Of a DNA stretch of 64,000 nucleotides, positions 15,255 through 28,441 are shown one piece after another; position 1 is the stretch's first letter, and each line of letters starts with the position of its first letter. The position numbers were made by a program, and so were the translations under genes. Source of the stretch: Gonocerus acuteangulatus (Eukaryota > Arthropoda > Insecta > Hemiptera > Coreidae); assembly GCA_946811695.1 (NCBI GenBank), contig OX328124.1:89865196-89929195 (forward strand), given 5' to 3'. Below the pieces are notes generated by a model. It ran no database searches. It was not told the DNA's origin and worked only from the letters and a program-made list of their open reading frames with translations.

Positions 15255-16916
15255 ATATATTGTAGTGATATCCCAACTATCATTAAGAAATATCTTACTA
15301 CTTCTTAGTAATATAAAATGATAACTTGACAAAAATTTCCTTAATCTAACATCAAGAAGGCATCTCCACCCGGTAGATCGCCAGTTATTTTTTCTCAGTT
15401 TAGTTTGCTACGTATACTCCGACTAGCAGATTTAGGTTGTGGGGTGCTTTGAATAAGTTTCAAAGAAGATAAAACAAATCAAGAAGAGTTTATGTGGATA
15501 TAAGGTAATTTATGTTCATTGTATAAATTTGATATTATTCTGTGGTAGTAAGATTTATATCACTAACCACGTATTACATTTTAAAAATACTCTAAATTTG
15601 CATATGAATCCAATAAGACCCGTACAATTTAAATTATTAATTAAATTATATATATATATATATATTGTGGTGTTTTGGTGGGGTAAGAAACAGAAAATTG
15701 GATATATTTGAAAGTTAATGTAGGAAAAGAAAAGAATAAAAAAGTTATTATTGGAAAAGTTGATTTTGAAATGTTTTTAGTATATTTTCCATTATATCTC
15801 AGGGTTCATTTAATCTATTACCAAACTCACCACATACGGACTTATGAATAACCATTTGAATAATTAATTAATTTAATAAATTTCCTGAAAGAAAGGCATG
15901 AGAAATATATGATTATAATCATTTCTTACCATTTGTCATTTTATGTGTTGAGACCATATTATATACCAGGAGATAGGTTCATTATAAATAAAAAAGAGTT
16001 GGAAATAATTGACTTATATTGAAAAAAAGATATAATTTTAGATGCCGCTGGCTGTGATATAAAAAGAATATAAAAAAGAAAATTGCGTGACTCACATATT
16101 TGTATCAATGTTGGGTTATTATGAAATGTTTAGAACATATTTAAATTATTAACTTATATATTAAAATATAACTATTGGCCATTGTGAAATTTTAGATAGC
16201 TTTAAGAGTTTAATTAAAGATTGGCAGTGAGTGAGTTATACTCAGCTTGTTTTACGGATGATGTTCTTGAAGTGAAGAGGCAGGCTGCTTGTAGTCGTGT
16301 TGAGGAGATGGATGGTCGGCTGTTAGATCTTGGAGTTCTGTCTCCCCATCATGTCCAGTTGGCGCTCGGTGTCAGGCTGTGGTGGTTCAAAGGGTGCTCT
16401 CTCGCCCTTGGCTGGCGTTGAAGTGAGAGTGAGTGCTCTGGCCCTTCGTCGGCGCTGGAGTGAGAGTGAGTGGTGGGGGAAGGCCCTACTTATAGAGGCG
16501 TACCCCCACCACACCAAGGGTGTCTGACTTCTTCGTCCTTCCCTGGATTTTCCTGTTCATACTTGGAAAACACCTCTATCGTTATCTTTGTGGGAACTTG
16601 TATACCTTATCGCTCCTAGCCGAGATATTTGGACTCTTCTATCGACTTAACACTGCCTTTTTGAAAAAATAAATACTGCCAAACTAAACACTGCCAAATG
16701 CTATCTCTTTTGTTATTCTTTTATTTATTTTATTGATTGACAAATGATAATATTTGTGATGGACTTATGAAATATAAGCTAGCCTTTATTTTGAATAGGA
16801 ATGCTACTCTTTGCTATGTCAGAAACTGACCCTTTCTTGAGCACCCCCTTTTTATATCATTACATTTCGGGTGGGCTCCGGTGTAAAAAAAAAATAAAAA
16901 CTGCTTAGCATGTTTT

Positions 16917-16967
<51 letters not shown>

Positions 16968-17235
16968 TATTTGGTCTAAAGATTTTGTTTTCCGGCTCAG
17001 GGTAGCATTTCTATTCAAATACTGGATACTATTAACAGGTTTCATTTTTAAAAAGTTTAAATTTGTTTTTTAGATGCTCTACATTAAATTATAAATATTC
17101 TACAGTCTTAATAAAAATTATAAATTATATTTTATAACAAAAAAATTACATACAATAATATCATTTAGATTTACAACACATGTTGTATGGCTGTATACAT
17201 CCTATTCCAATACAAAGTCACTCATATCACAAAAA

Positions 17236-17270
<35 letters not shown>

Positions 17271-20200
17271 AATAAAAAAATTATTTTTATCTATTTACAT
17301 ATATATCTTTATTTATTTATTTATTTATTTATTTTTTTTTTTTTTAATTTTTAATATTACCCTTAATTCAATAATTAATCATTTTAATTTCAAATGAACA
17401 ATATAGTATAATTAAAAGTATCTACCACGACAACAAAAAAAATATAAGTATAGCTCAAAGCTGAGCCTTCTGGCTCATTCAATCTCAAGCCTTATTATCA
17501 TTTATCCATTCTTCAATTATATTTTATGTACAACAATTTTTCTTTTTAAGTTCATTGTGGTTTTTATTCATATTTAATTATTTTACCCAATGCATTTGAC
17601 ATGACTCTAATAATTGTTCAAGAAAGTTTGTTCCCTCACTAGCCCATTTTAAAAAAATTGAAATTTTAATGTAATTAAAATAATTTGTCTATAGTCTATC
17701 AGTCCTTGTCGGTGTCAACTCGTTTGTCAGTCACTCCTTCTTACTACATTTCATTTAAAAACTTCTCCTTCCACTTAAATATTTATTAAACTCCTTCCAC
17801 TTCAATATTAATTAAACTCCTTCCACTTGAATAACATTATTCAAAAATTATTATTAATAAGTTTCCCCCCTTTATTATAACAAGTATAATATAATATTTC
17901 CCAATTCGTAGATAAGGTACTCCGGCCTCTTCATGGGTCCGTGAGCCTTTAATACAAAACAAACAATAGGTACTCCGGCCTCTTCATGGGTCCGTGAGCC
18001 CTCAATATAAAATAATTATTCAAAGATATCAAATAACATATTTCATAAATAAATTCAATTAGATTTATTTATTTCTCCTACCCTTTACTTCAATTATTAT
18101 TATTCTCTACTCCTACTTCTTCATTATTTATTATTAACTTTTGAAAAGGTTTTTTCCCTTTAAATATTTATTAAATGTCCATGTCAAAGTCTGTCTTTAT
18201 TTTTATTTAAACAATTATTAAGTTTTATTTATTTTATTCTTTATTTAAAACGTAGTTTAACCATTAATTATTCTCTTCATTAATTCATTATAGCCTTATT
18301 GGCTTCAAAAATATATTTCTCATTTAAAAACATCCTATAGTTGGAAGGTTCAAGTTATATTGAAAAGAGAGTGATGCGAGCGCTGCTCGGAGCTGTGGCA
18401 ATTATAGGAACTTCTTGACTACTAGCGCGGTGCGCGTGTTCAAAACTTGAACTAGCATGAGCCTGCTTTATTTACGTTAGGGATTATCAAACCTTTCTTC
18501 CCTCGAGGTAGATAAGAGCTTTTGGGAGTTAATAATCCTATTATCTGCATTCCTAAGGTAGGAATAGGATTTTCACAGAAACTGGAGATTTCCTGCTTTT
18601 TATCGATTCTCTATTCTTTTACACTTGCGTATCTAAAATTGTATCACGACCGATAATGAAATATTTCTTGATATCTTCTTTTTGATATTAATAATAATAA
18701 TGACATTAGAATTTTATATTGATGCAAAATTTTCATTTTATTAATAATGTTACTGCTTTTAACGGATAAACCGGTTATCATTTTACTGAATCTACGTCTA
18801 AAAAAAGGATAATATAATGACCTTTTTCGTAACCTTTTTTGTTTTTAGTGTACGGTTGTGCACTCGATTTTAAAAATAAAATAAAAATGAAATAAAATAT
18901 GGGTTTGCCTCTCGTAATTTTGAAAATGGTATCTAAAAAAATTATAAACATTGGTTTTTATCAATAAACCATAGAATTTTGATAGGTAATATAATTTAAA
19001 TATTAATAAATTTATTATTTATTTGTCCCTATCCACTCAAATCCGGTACCCAACGCCGGAGGAGCTCCAAAACAGAGAGGTTTTATTGTTATACTTTACT
19101 GGTTGAATTTTTTATTTCATCATCTTTGGTCGGTTCATGATAATATTTAAGGAGAATCGAATGGAACATTCCCCGAATAATTCCATTTTTATTCGATAAA
19201 ATGAAAGAATATTTTTTACAGGGTGTTTCTCCCTGGTTGATGTTAATAATGGGACATTTAATGGTCAATTTTAGGTTTAATTTTGCTGTTTCTTCTTCCA
19301 AGATATTTCCCTTAAACAAATGGTTTAAAATAGAATTTTCAACAGCCGTTAAATAATCTGGGTTTAAAATTTTTGTTGTTTCATTTTTGTTAAATAATTT
19401 GTTTAACATATAATTTTCGGCGGAAGTGAAAATGTTATTGTTTAATTTTGTTGTAATTTTATTTATTTTGAATAAATTATTTAAAATATAAATTTCATCG
19501 GAATTAAATAGATCGATGGACACGGAAGTTATTTTATGACTACTTTGATCATTTATCATTAAAGGAACTGGTTTAATATCACGGAGCGTCATTATGGTCC
19601 TTAATTTTTCTGATTCTGATTTTAATTCAATTTTGGTACTTTTTAATTCGGTTCTTGTATTTTGGATTTCGGTTTTGATACTTAATTGGTTTTCCATTAA
19701 TTCATTTTTATCACTTAACATTTGGGCCATCATTTGTTTCATCATTAACTGCATCTTCGCGAACCCCGAATTTATTATTATTATTTCCTCCTGGGTGAAA
19801 GGTCTATTACCTTCGTTATGTTCCATTTTGTTAAAATAAGTAATTTCAATATAAAAAAATTATAAATATGATCCAAAAATTAATAAATCAAAAATAAAAT
19901 ATAAAAAGATACAGAAATAAATATATAGAATTATATCTATCATTAGCGCATCTTTCAAAATTGCCATCACATTTCCCAACATTGATCCAATTATGTGGTC
20001 GTTGCACAATTGTCAAGCTGACAAAACAAATATATAAAAACATAAATAAAACTAATTTAATAAACATCACAGCCAAAAATAAAATATTTGCTAAAAATTT
20101 AATATCACTCAAAAATTTTAGTTTTCATAAAAATTCATGTTTTGAACCTTAAAACATACTTTTTTAAATATATGGTCTCAATGTTAAAATCTGAAAACAT

Positions 20201-21321
20201 AAAAATAAAAAATAAAAATTTTAATTCTGGTTTTAAAACACGCGCGCGCCTACTGCAACTCTTCCCTAGGCTGCCGGGCTGCAATACAAAGCTACGGGAA
20301 TGATTACGCGACTCAACCTGTTCATGATTTCGGAGACAGGTTTAGTGGATTGTCCCACGTGAGGCGCCAAAATGTGGTGATTTAGTGGATTGCCCCACGT
20401 TGGGTCACCAATATGTGGTGTTTTACCAGGAGAAAGGTTCATTATAAATAAAATAGAGTTGGAAATAATTGACTTATATTGAAAAAAAGATATAATTTTA
20501 GATGCCGCTGGCTGTGATATAAAAAGAATATAAAAAAGAAAATTGCGTGACTCACATATTTGTATCAATGTTGGGTTATTATGAAATGTTTAGAACATAT
20601 TTAAATTATTAACTTATATATTAAAATATAACTATTGGCCATTGTGAAATTTTAGATAGCTTTAAGAGTTTAATTAAAGATTGGCAGTGAGTGAGTTATA
20701 CTCAGCTTGTTTTACGGATGATGTTCTTGAAGTGAAGAGGCAGGCTGCTTGTAGTCGTGTTGAGGAGATGGATGGTCGGCTGTTAGATCTTGGAGTTCTG
20801 TCTCCCCATCATGTCCAGTTGGCGCTCGGTGTCAGGCTGTGGTGGTTCAAAGGGTGCTCTCTCGCCCTTGGCTGGCGTTGAAGTGAGAGTGAGTGCTCTG
20901 GCCCTTCGTCGGCGCTGGAGTGAGAGTGAGTGGTGGGGGAAGGCCCTACTTATAGAGGCGTACCCCCACCACACCAAGGGTGTCTGACTTCTTCGTCCTT
21001 CCCTGGATTTTCCTGTTCATACTTGGAAAACACCTCTATCGTTATCTTTGTGGGAACTTGTATACCTTATCGCTCCTAGCCGAGATATTTGGACTCTTCT
21101 ATCGACTTAACACTGCCTTTTTGAAAAAATAAATACTGCCAAACTAAACACTGCCAAATGCTATCTCTTTTGTTATTCTTTTATTTATTTTATTGATTGA
21201 CAAATGATAATATTTGTGATGGACTTATGAAATATAAGCTAGCCTTTATTTTGAATAGGAATGCTACTCTTTGCTATGTCAGAAACTGACCCTTTCTTGA
21301 GCACCCCCTTTTTATATCATT

Positions 21322-21400
<79 letters not shown>

Positions 21401-24400
21401 TGGGGGGCAAAACCCTGCAGTTTGAACTTTTTTACGGTATTGTGACTAGTAATCTGTTTTAAATTGTAAATTAAAGCATGGATAATACAAAGGGGTGTCT
21501 TAGCTATAACTTGTAAAATATTGGCGGGTTTGAGCGTGTATTGAGGAAGTACTGCGGGTTTATGCCCCATCTTTAACAAAATTAAATGAAAAACACGGAA
21601 CACAGCGAAAAACGGTCAAAAGTTTTTTTTTATTATTCTGGTACAGGCTTTGAAAGATCAAACCATCGTTTAATATCACAGATATTTGTTTAAAAAACAA
21701 ATTTGGTCAATTTGAGATTGACTGAAGCCTATCATCCTTGCGACACGCGTTTTTCGAGGAACACGTAAGGAAAAATGGTTTCTTTCCACGAAACTACGTG
21801 CATTGTCTTTCTCTGCCAGTTTAGTAGTGGTGGAAAACGGACGCTCGTCTAATTCTATTGCTTTATCTCCTTGACGAGTGAAAACTTTTTTCTTTTTTTT
21901 AGCGATTTAGCTTTATTAAGGCGAGCTTCCATCAGTGTTTTCCTATCCATTTTTCTCTTATAATTTCAGAAACAATAGACCACCAATTTCTTGTTTCCAC
22001 TTTTTAATATTTTGTTAAATGACGGCCCTATATAATATCAGTTAAAAATAATGATAAAGGACGTAAATTTGGATTAATTATAAAACTATTAAATCAATAG
22101 ACATAGTCTTCTTTTACAAATAAGGTTTTAATCTATTATGAGGGCCTAAAGAAGCCTAGTTCTGTGTAGGCCTTCTTAAGGGCCTACTATTTGAAGAAAG
22201 GGCAAGAACCCGCACGCGCCTTAAAAAAAGAAAAAGAAAAAAAATATATGCCTCTGAGTTGTCATTCAGATGTAAATTGCTTAGTTTTTGTAAAGAGTGA
22301 TTATTTATTTATCAAAAAGAGAAGAAGTCTTGATAACCGAAAGCGAAGTGACAAGTGAGAATTTTTTTTTTTTTTTTTTTTTTTTTATGAGAGAGAAAAA
22401 TGAAGAAACGATTATTTTTGTGTTATTCTTCTATAAATCTTGTGAGTGATGTAATAAGAGCTTTCGTTTAGGAGATTTTGATAAAAAAAAAAAAAAAAAA
22501 AACAAAAAAAAAAAAAACACCCACAGATGTATGACTTGTGTTTTGTCTGTATGAAACCAAGCAATTCAAATATTTCTTTGTATTTTATACAGTAAGTATA
22601 TCTATGTCTCCATGACAACGAAAAACAGATGAAGTACGACAAAAGTGCTAATTATAATACTTTTTACTCAAATTGTTTTTTACTTAATGTCCTTTGAGTG
22701 TTTTCTAATAGGTTATGGGCCCAGACAATAAAAATAAGTAAAAAGTTTCAAGATTGATAAGATATTTTTGGATTGAAATTTAGCACATGTGTTTGTTTGT
22801 ATTGTGAAATGAAAGTTTTGGATTTGTTTTGGTTTTTGGAGCAAGTGCTTCTGAAATAATGGATTTGAATCAAAATAACTTAATAAGATTAACTGGGAGT
22901 GATAATTGGAATGTTTGGAAGTTCCAAGTAAAGATACTTTTGGGAAGCAAGGACTTATTGGACTGTATAAATGAGGATTATAGGCAAATTGCAAAAAAGG
23001 AGAAGGATCCAGATAAATCTTTAATTGAATGGAAGAAGAAAGACCTTAAGGCTCAGGCAATAATAGTAACTAATATAAATGAAGGCCCTATGTCATACAT
23101 TCTCACCTGTGACAGTGTTTTCTTTATGTGGGAAAAGCTCTGTACCATATTTGACCAAAAATCAGAGTTAAGTCTACATATGTTACAAAGAAGATTTTTT
23201 AATTAGGAATTTGAAGGGAAAAATGTAGCTCAGTATATTTCAGGATTAGAAGAAATATGGGCTCAATTAAAACAGTTTGGAGAAGAAGTCTCAGAGCAAA
23301 TGCTCATAACAAAAGTTTTATTAGGGCTGCCTTCTCACTTTAAAGCATTTGTTACTTCTTGGGAAACTATGCCACCTGAAAGGCAAAATTTCAATGAGCT
23401 TGTTAGTAGGCTCTTCATTGAAGAAGAGAGGAATAAATTAGGGTAAAAATGCAGTTTCCAGCCCTCCAAACCGATTTCTTTCAAACTTTGCACAATAACG
23501 TATTTTGATGCACTAAACACGAATACGATAAAAAAAAAACGTCGGATTTAACCAGGAAAGAAGTTATTAAGCACATAAGTTCACTGTTGTGCAGGTTATG
23601 AGAGCTAATGTAAACAATTAAATTTGTGACAACTTTAAGGCATACATGACTTTAAGGCACACATGCTATGCGTTTACGCTCGCTCAAAAAGATAACAAAA
23701 CCCCAGTCAATCCAACTCGCTAAAATTAATAGAATATAATATTAAGCACTAAAGTTAGGAAGGTTATAAATCTAGGCGTCATCAGCGTATTTGTAAACAT
23801 GCGCATGCGCAGATACGTAACATTGGGAAACAGAGAACTCTCATTTGAAATGTTCAGAAACTATTTATTCAAAGATATTGTTAATTTTAAGGGCATTCTC
23901 ACCCGTCGTCACCTGTCGCTTAAGGGCATACGTGCTATGCGTTTCCGCTCGCTCAAGAAGATAACAAAACCCCAGTCAATCCAACTCGCTAAAATTAATA
24001 GAATTCTATTAATTTTAGCGAGTTGGATTGACTGGGGTTTTGTTATCTTCTTGAGCGAGCGGAAACGCATAGCATGTTTGCCCTTAAAATCGCCCTAGAC
24101 ATTCTTCTGCATTCCTAGACATTCTTCTGCATTCCTAATCATTCGTCCTAGACATTCTTCTGCTATTATAAAGGCATTAGCTAATTATTAAGGGATTTCT
24201 GATATATAATACTTTTCATGAACGAAACAAGAAATGTGAAGAGTGTTTCATTATTTAAAAAAATGATTGTAAATAAATAACTGCTGATGAATTTCGATAA
24301 TTTATGGTAAATTTCAATTAAACTTCCTTATTACGAACTTTTCTATACCCGCGCATGCGTATGTTGACAAATTTAGTTGTTTACATTAGCTCTCATAACC

Positions 24401-27400
24401 TGCACAACAGTGAACTTAAGTGCTTTATAACTTCTTTCCTAGCTAAATCCGACGTTTTCTTTTATCGTATTCGTGTTTAGTGCATCAAAATACGTTATTG
24501 TGCAAAATTTGAAAGAAATCGGTTTGGAGGGCTGGAAACTGCATTTTTACCTAAATTAGAACAACCTTGTTCTCTGGAGAAAGTTTTAATTAGTAAAGAT
24601 AGCAGAAAGGAAATGCAATGCAACATTTGTAAAAAGTTTGGCCATTTAGCAAATAATTGCATATTGAAGAACGATTTTGAAAATAATATGTGTTTTCATT
24701 GCAAAAAGCCTAATCATAAAGCAAGGGACTGCAGACTCAAGAACCCAACTGGATCTAAGAAAACTGGAACATCATTTAATCAGAGAGCTCTTACATCAAT
24801 GGCTTTAATTGGAAATGAAGATTTCATTGAAGATGACTGGTTTGCAGACTCAGGTGCAAGTGAGCATATGCCGGGTAACAGGCAATATTTTTCTCATTAT
24901 GAAAATCTACTTGAACCCTTGGAAATTCAATTAGGAGATGGTTCACTCTTAAAGGTAGTTGGAAAGGGTGACATTGACATAAAAACCTTTAATAATAGAG
25001 AATGGGTTGATAGAGTATTAGTTAATGTGCTATATGTTCCAGGTTTAAGGTATAATTTGTTTTCATTAAGTTCAGCATCACACAAAGGCTATTCTTTTAA
25101 ACTGAGTAAATATGGTTGCTCATTGAGCATAAAAAATGAACCCATTCTAATTGGTAAAAGGAAAGGAAAATTATATAAAATGCTTCTTAAAGTTGATGTA
25201 CCATCTATTCCAGCATTTCTTGGAACTTACAAGCAAAAGTGTGAAAGCTTGAAGAATTGGCACGAGAAATTATGTCATCAGAATGCGGATCACATACGAA
25301 AATATCTCAAGAGGAAGAATATTAGATTTTTAGATAGTGATAACTTCTTCTGTGAAGGGTGTATTTATGGCAACCAACATGTTATTTCCTTTAAGAGAAG
25401 CAAGACAATGGCTTCAGCTCCTGGTGAAATTATCCATGCTGATGTTTGTGGCCCTATGGAGGTAAACTCTATAAGTGGATATAGATATTTCCTACTGCTT
25501 AAAGATGACTATTCTCATTATAAAACTGTATGTTTTTTTAAGTCTAAAGGGGCCCACAGACGACCAACTTGTTTGCCAACCTTGTTGCCAACTTGATTGC
25601 CCACAGACGGTCAACTTGTTGGGCCAACTTCATTTCTGATGCGAACACACACTTGGAGGAAAATGAGTTACGATCCCGTGTTGTCTTTTATAGTTCTAAA
25701 AGAATTGTGTGAGGATGATGGGGAAGTGTTTCTTCAAAAAAAAAAGAAAAAAGAAAATTGTGGTCAAAAGAGCGGTACTTACAACGTCCTGAGTTTTCTC
25801 ATTCAAATATATTAAGCAAGGACCGAAATAAAAATTAAATGTTTCCTAAAAATGATAACAAAAAAATTACTTCATAATTTATATTTTTAAAATTAATGAT
25901 TAACTGTTATGAAATAATTTTTATTTTTAAGTTTTTAAAATAAAAATTATTAGAACACTTTTTTAAAAAAAATAATGGAATATATATCAATTACGATGGA
26001 ATTTTTATTCCCAATAATAAAAATTAAAGGTGAAATGAAACTGATTTATTAAATATATCTTATCCTCGGAATAAATAAATATGGATTTGGAACCTTTTGT
26101 TTATTAGAAGTTATTTCTTTATTTCAGTGAATCAAAGTTCGTCTAAATCCAATTGATTTGTTTGAGTATATATTGTATATTCTAGACTTCGTTTTTGTGT
26201 ATTACTTTCTATTCATTATGGCACTAATATTTTTTTTTATTATTTAAAATAATGTTTCAAGTTGAAGTAATAAAAAATTGTATTAAAAAAAATTTGAAAT
26301 AACATTATTCAAATAATTTTTATTTTTAAGTTTTTGAAATAAGAATTATTAGAAATTATTTTTTAAAAAATAGTAAAATATATCTATTACGATGGAATTT
26401 TTATTTACCAATAATAAAAATTAAAGGTTAAGTGAAACTCATTTGAAATAAAAATTAATAGTTATTTTCAGTCCCTGATATTAAGTGAACTTCGCGTCTT
26501 TGCGCCAGTAGATTTTAAAATTTTTTTAACAATCTACGATGTGTTGGTTTAAGTACGACCGTTCATTGAAAAACTCTTCTTCAGCCCCACGACCAGATTG
26601 TAAACATTGTTCAACCTTTTTCAGCTCCTTGCGATAACATGGTTTTATGTTCCCAACTCTTTTCTTCAAACTGTTAACATTTGCATCCGGTTCAATTCTT
26701 TGGTAAATTTCCAACAGCTTCAGCCTAGCATTCTTCTTCTTATTTCGGTCTTTAAACACTTCTGATTTAACTTCCCAAAGCTCAGGCAGTTCTTTGAAGT
26801 TTTCGAAAAATTCAGTCCAAGTAGGCGTGTTTTGTATAGACATTGTACACCTATTGTACCTATTATATTTACCGAGCAGATAATCTACTTGTATACCCTC
26901 TTTTCGCAAAAATACTTAAATACCAGAGTATTAAAAACACGAAAAGCAACCTCACATTGACAACCAAACGGCAGTTCACTATTGAGGTTGTGAACAGTGT
27001 TGTCAACTTCCCCACAGATGCTTCAACCAGGTTGCCAACATGAGGCTCCGCCTACCGAAAATCTAAACGGATTTGATTTACACCAACCGTTTACTCCAAC
27101 CGCCAACCTGCCCACAGACGTGCAACATCTCCTCCAACATGGCAAGTTGGCAACAAGGTTGATAACCAAGTTGGTCGTCTGTGGGCCCCTTAAGTCTGAG
27201 GCAAAATATAAAATTTGTAATTTTTTTTAAATTAGCTGAAAACATAACTGGAAACAAAACAAAAATCTTCCGTACAGACAATGGTCTTGAAGAGGTTAAT
27301 AAAGAAGTCCGAACTTTTTTAGAAAGTAATGGCATTATCCATCAGAAATGTTGCACTTATACCCCCCAGCAAAATGCCAGAGCTGAAAGGGAAAACCGAA

Positions 27401-28381
27401 CCTTGGTTGAAGCAGCAAGGAGCATGATTCATTCTAAAAATTTAAATAAAAACTTATGGGCAGAAGCAATCAATACAGCAACTTATACTCTAAATACAAC
27501 AAGTCCAAGCCCGATAAAGGATATGACTCCATATAGACTATGGTTCTCTAAAGAGCCCAGCTCTATGAACTTGGAAATTTTTGGTTCTAAAGCCTCTGTG
27601 CACATACCTAAACAGTTACGAAGAAAATGGGACCCAAAAGGTAAAAAGGGTATATTTTTTGGTTATGGAGAGAATACTAAAGGATATAGGATTTATTTTG
27701 AAAGCGAACAAAAAGTTGAAATATCCCGAAATGTGATTTTTGAGCCAGGACATGTCAGCAAAAATGTAAATATATCTATATATATAAAAATCACGTGTCT
27801 GTCTGTTTTTATGTTTGTTTGTTCCTTATACAAATCCACACCGTTTGACCGATTTGGACCAAACTTGGCAGACAGGTAGGTCTTGATACGGGAAATCTCC
27901 TAGGCTAGGTCAAAAAAATCTACCAGCTGTCTGTATGTTTGTGCCTTATACAAATCCGCACCGATTTTGAATAAACTCGATACCGTCTCCACACCGTTCG
28001 TCCGATTTTGACTAAACTCGGTACACATGTAGATCTTAATCTGGGGAGTGTCGTAGGCTAAGTCAAAAACGTCTTATAACTGTCTGTCTGTATGTTTGTC
28101 CCTTATACAAATTCACACCGTTCGTTCGATTATGTTTGTCCCTTATACAAATCCACACCGTTCGTCCGATATCGACTAAACTCGGTACACATGTAGATCT
28201 TAATCTGCGGAGTGTCGTGGGCTAAGTCAAAAACGTCTACCAGCTGTCTGTCAGTAAGTTTGTACCTCATACAAATCCACGCCGTTCGTCCGACTTTGAC
28301 TAAACTCAGTACACAGGTAGATCCTAATCTGTAGAGTGCCGTAAGCTAGGTCAAAAACCTCTACCAGCTGCAGTCTGTATG

Positions 28382-28441
<60 letters not shown>

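Larger units (their letters stand above)
15959..21324 (-). mobile_element. Young LTR retrotransposon lacking pol
   Basis: Two direct repeats of 906 bases (15959-16864 and 20419-21324) sit exactly 4460 bases apart. Comparing them by eye I see only two substitutions besides the first dozen bases (aggagatagg/aggagaaagg; aaaaaag/aaaatag) and no indels. On the minus strand the LTR runs TGTAATGATAT...GTAAAACA. Just inside the minus-strand 5' LTR is a primer-site-like tggtgacccaacgtggggc (20410-20392), matching the 3' end of a tRNA-Lys. The 3.5 kb interior has one substantial ORF (19826-19089, minus) and no protease, RT or integrase. It is therefore a non-autonomous, LARD-like element, probably moved in trans. 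Its superfamily is undetermined. It is antisense to Nrx-IV. Confidence 0.88.
25548..27190. mobile_element. PIF/Harbinger-like element inside copia integrase
   Basis: 1643 bases flanked by TAA (25545-25547 and 27191-27193), the 3-base TWA target of PIF/Harbinger. The inverted termini are aggggcccacagacgaccaa and its complement (ttggtcgtctgtggggcccct-type end). Subterminal copies of caacttg/ccaactt and cccacaga recur inside at 25575-25625 and 27005-27180. The only coding content is a minus-strand MADF gene; no DDE transposase is visible. So it is non-autonomous, but it retains the accessory DNA-binding gene. Confidence 0.85.

Noticed and set aside
16221..16527. Identical 64-66 residue frames here and at 20681-20987, as if a duplicated gene
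   Set aside because: They lie inside the two LTRs on both strands. Identity comes from the young LTR pair, not from a gene family.
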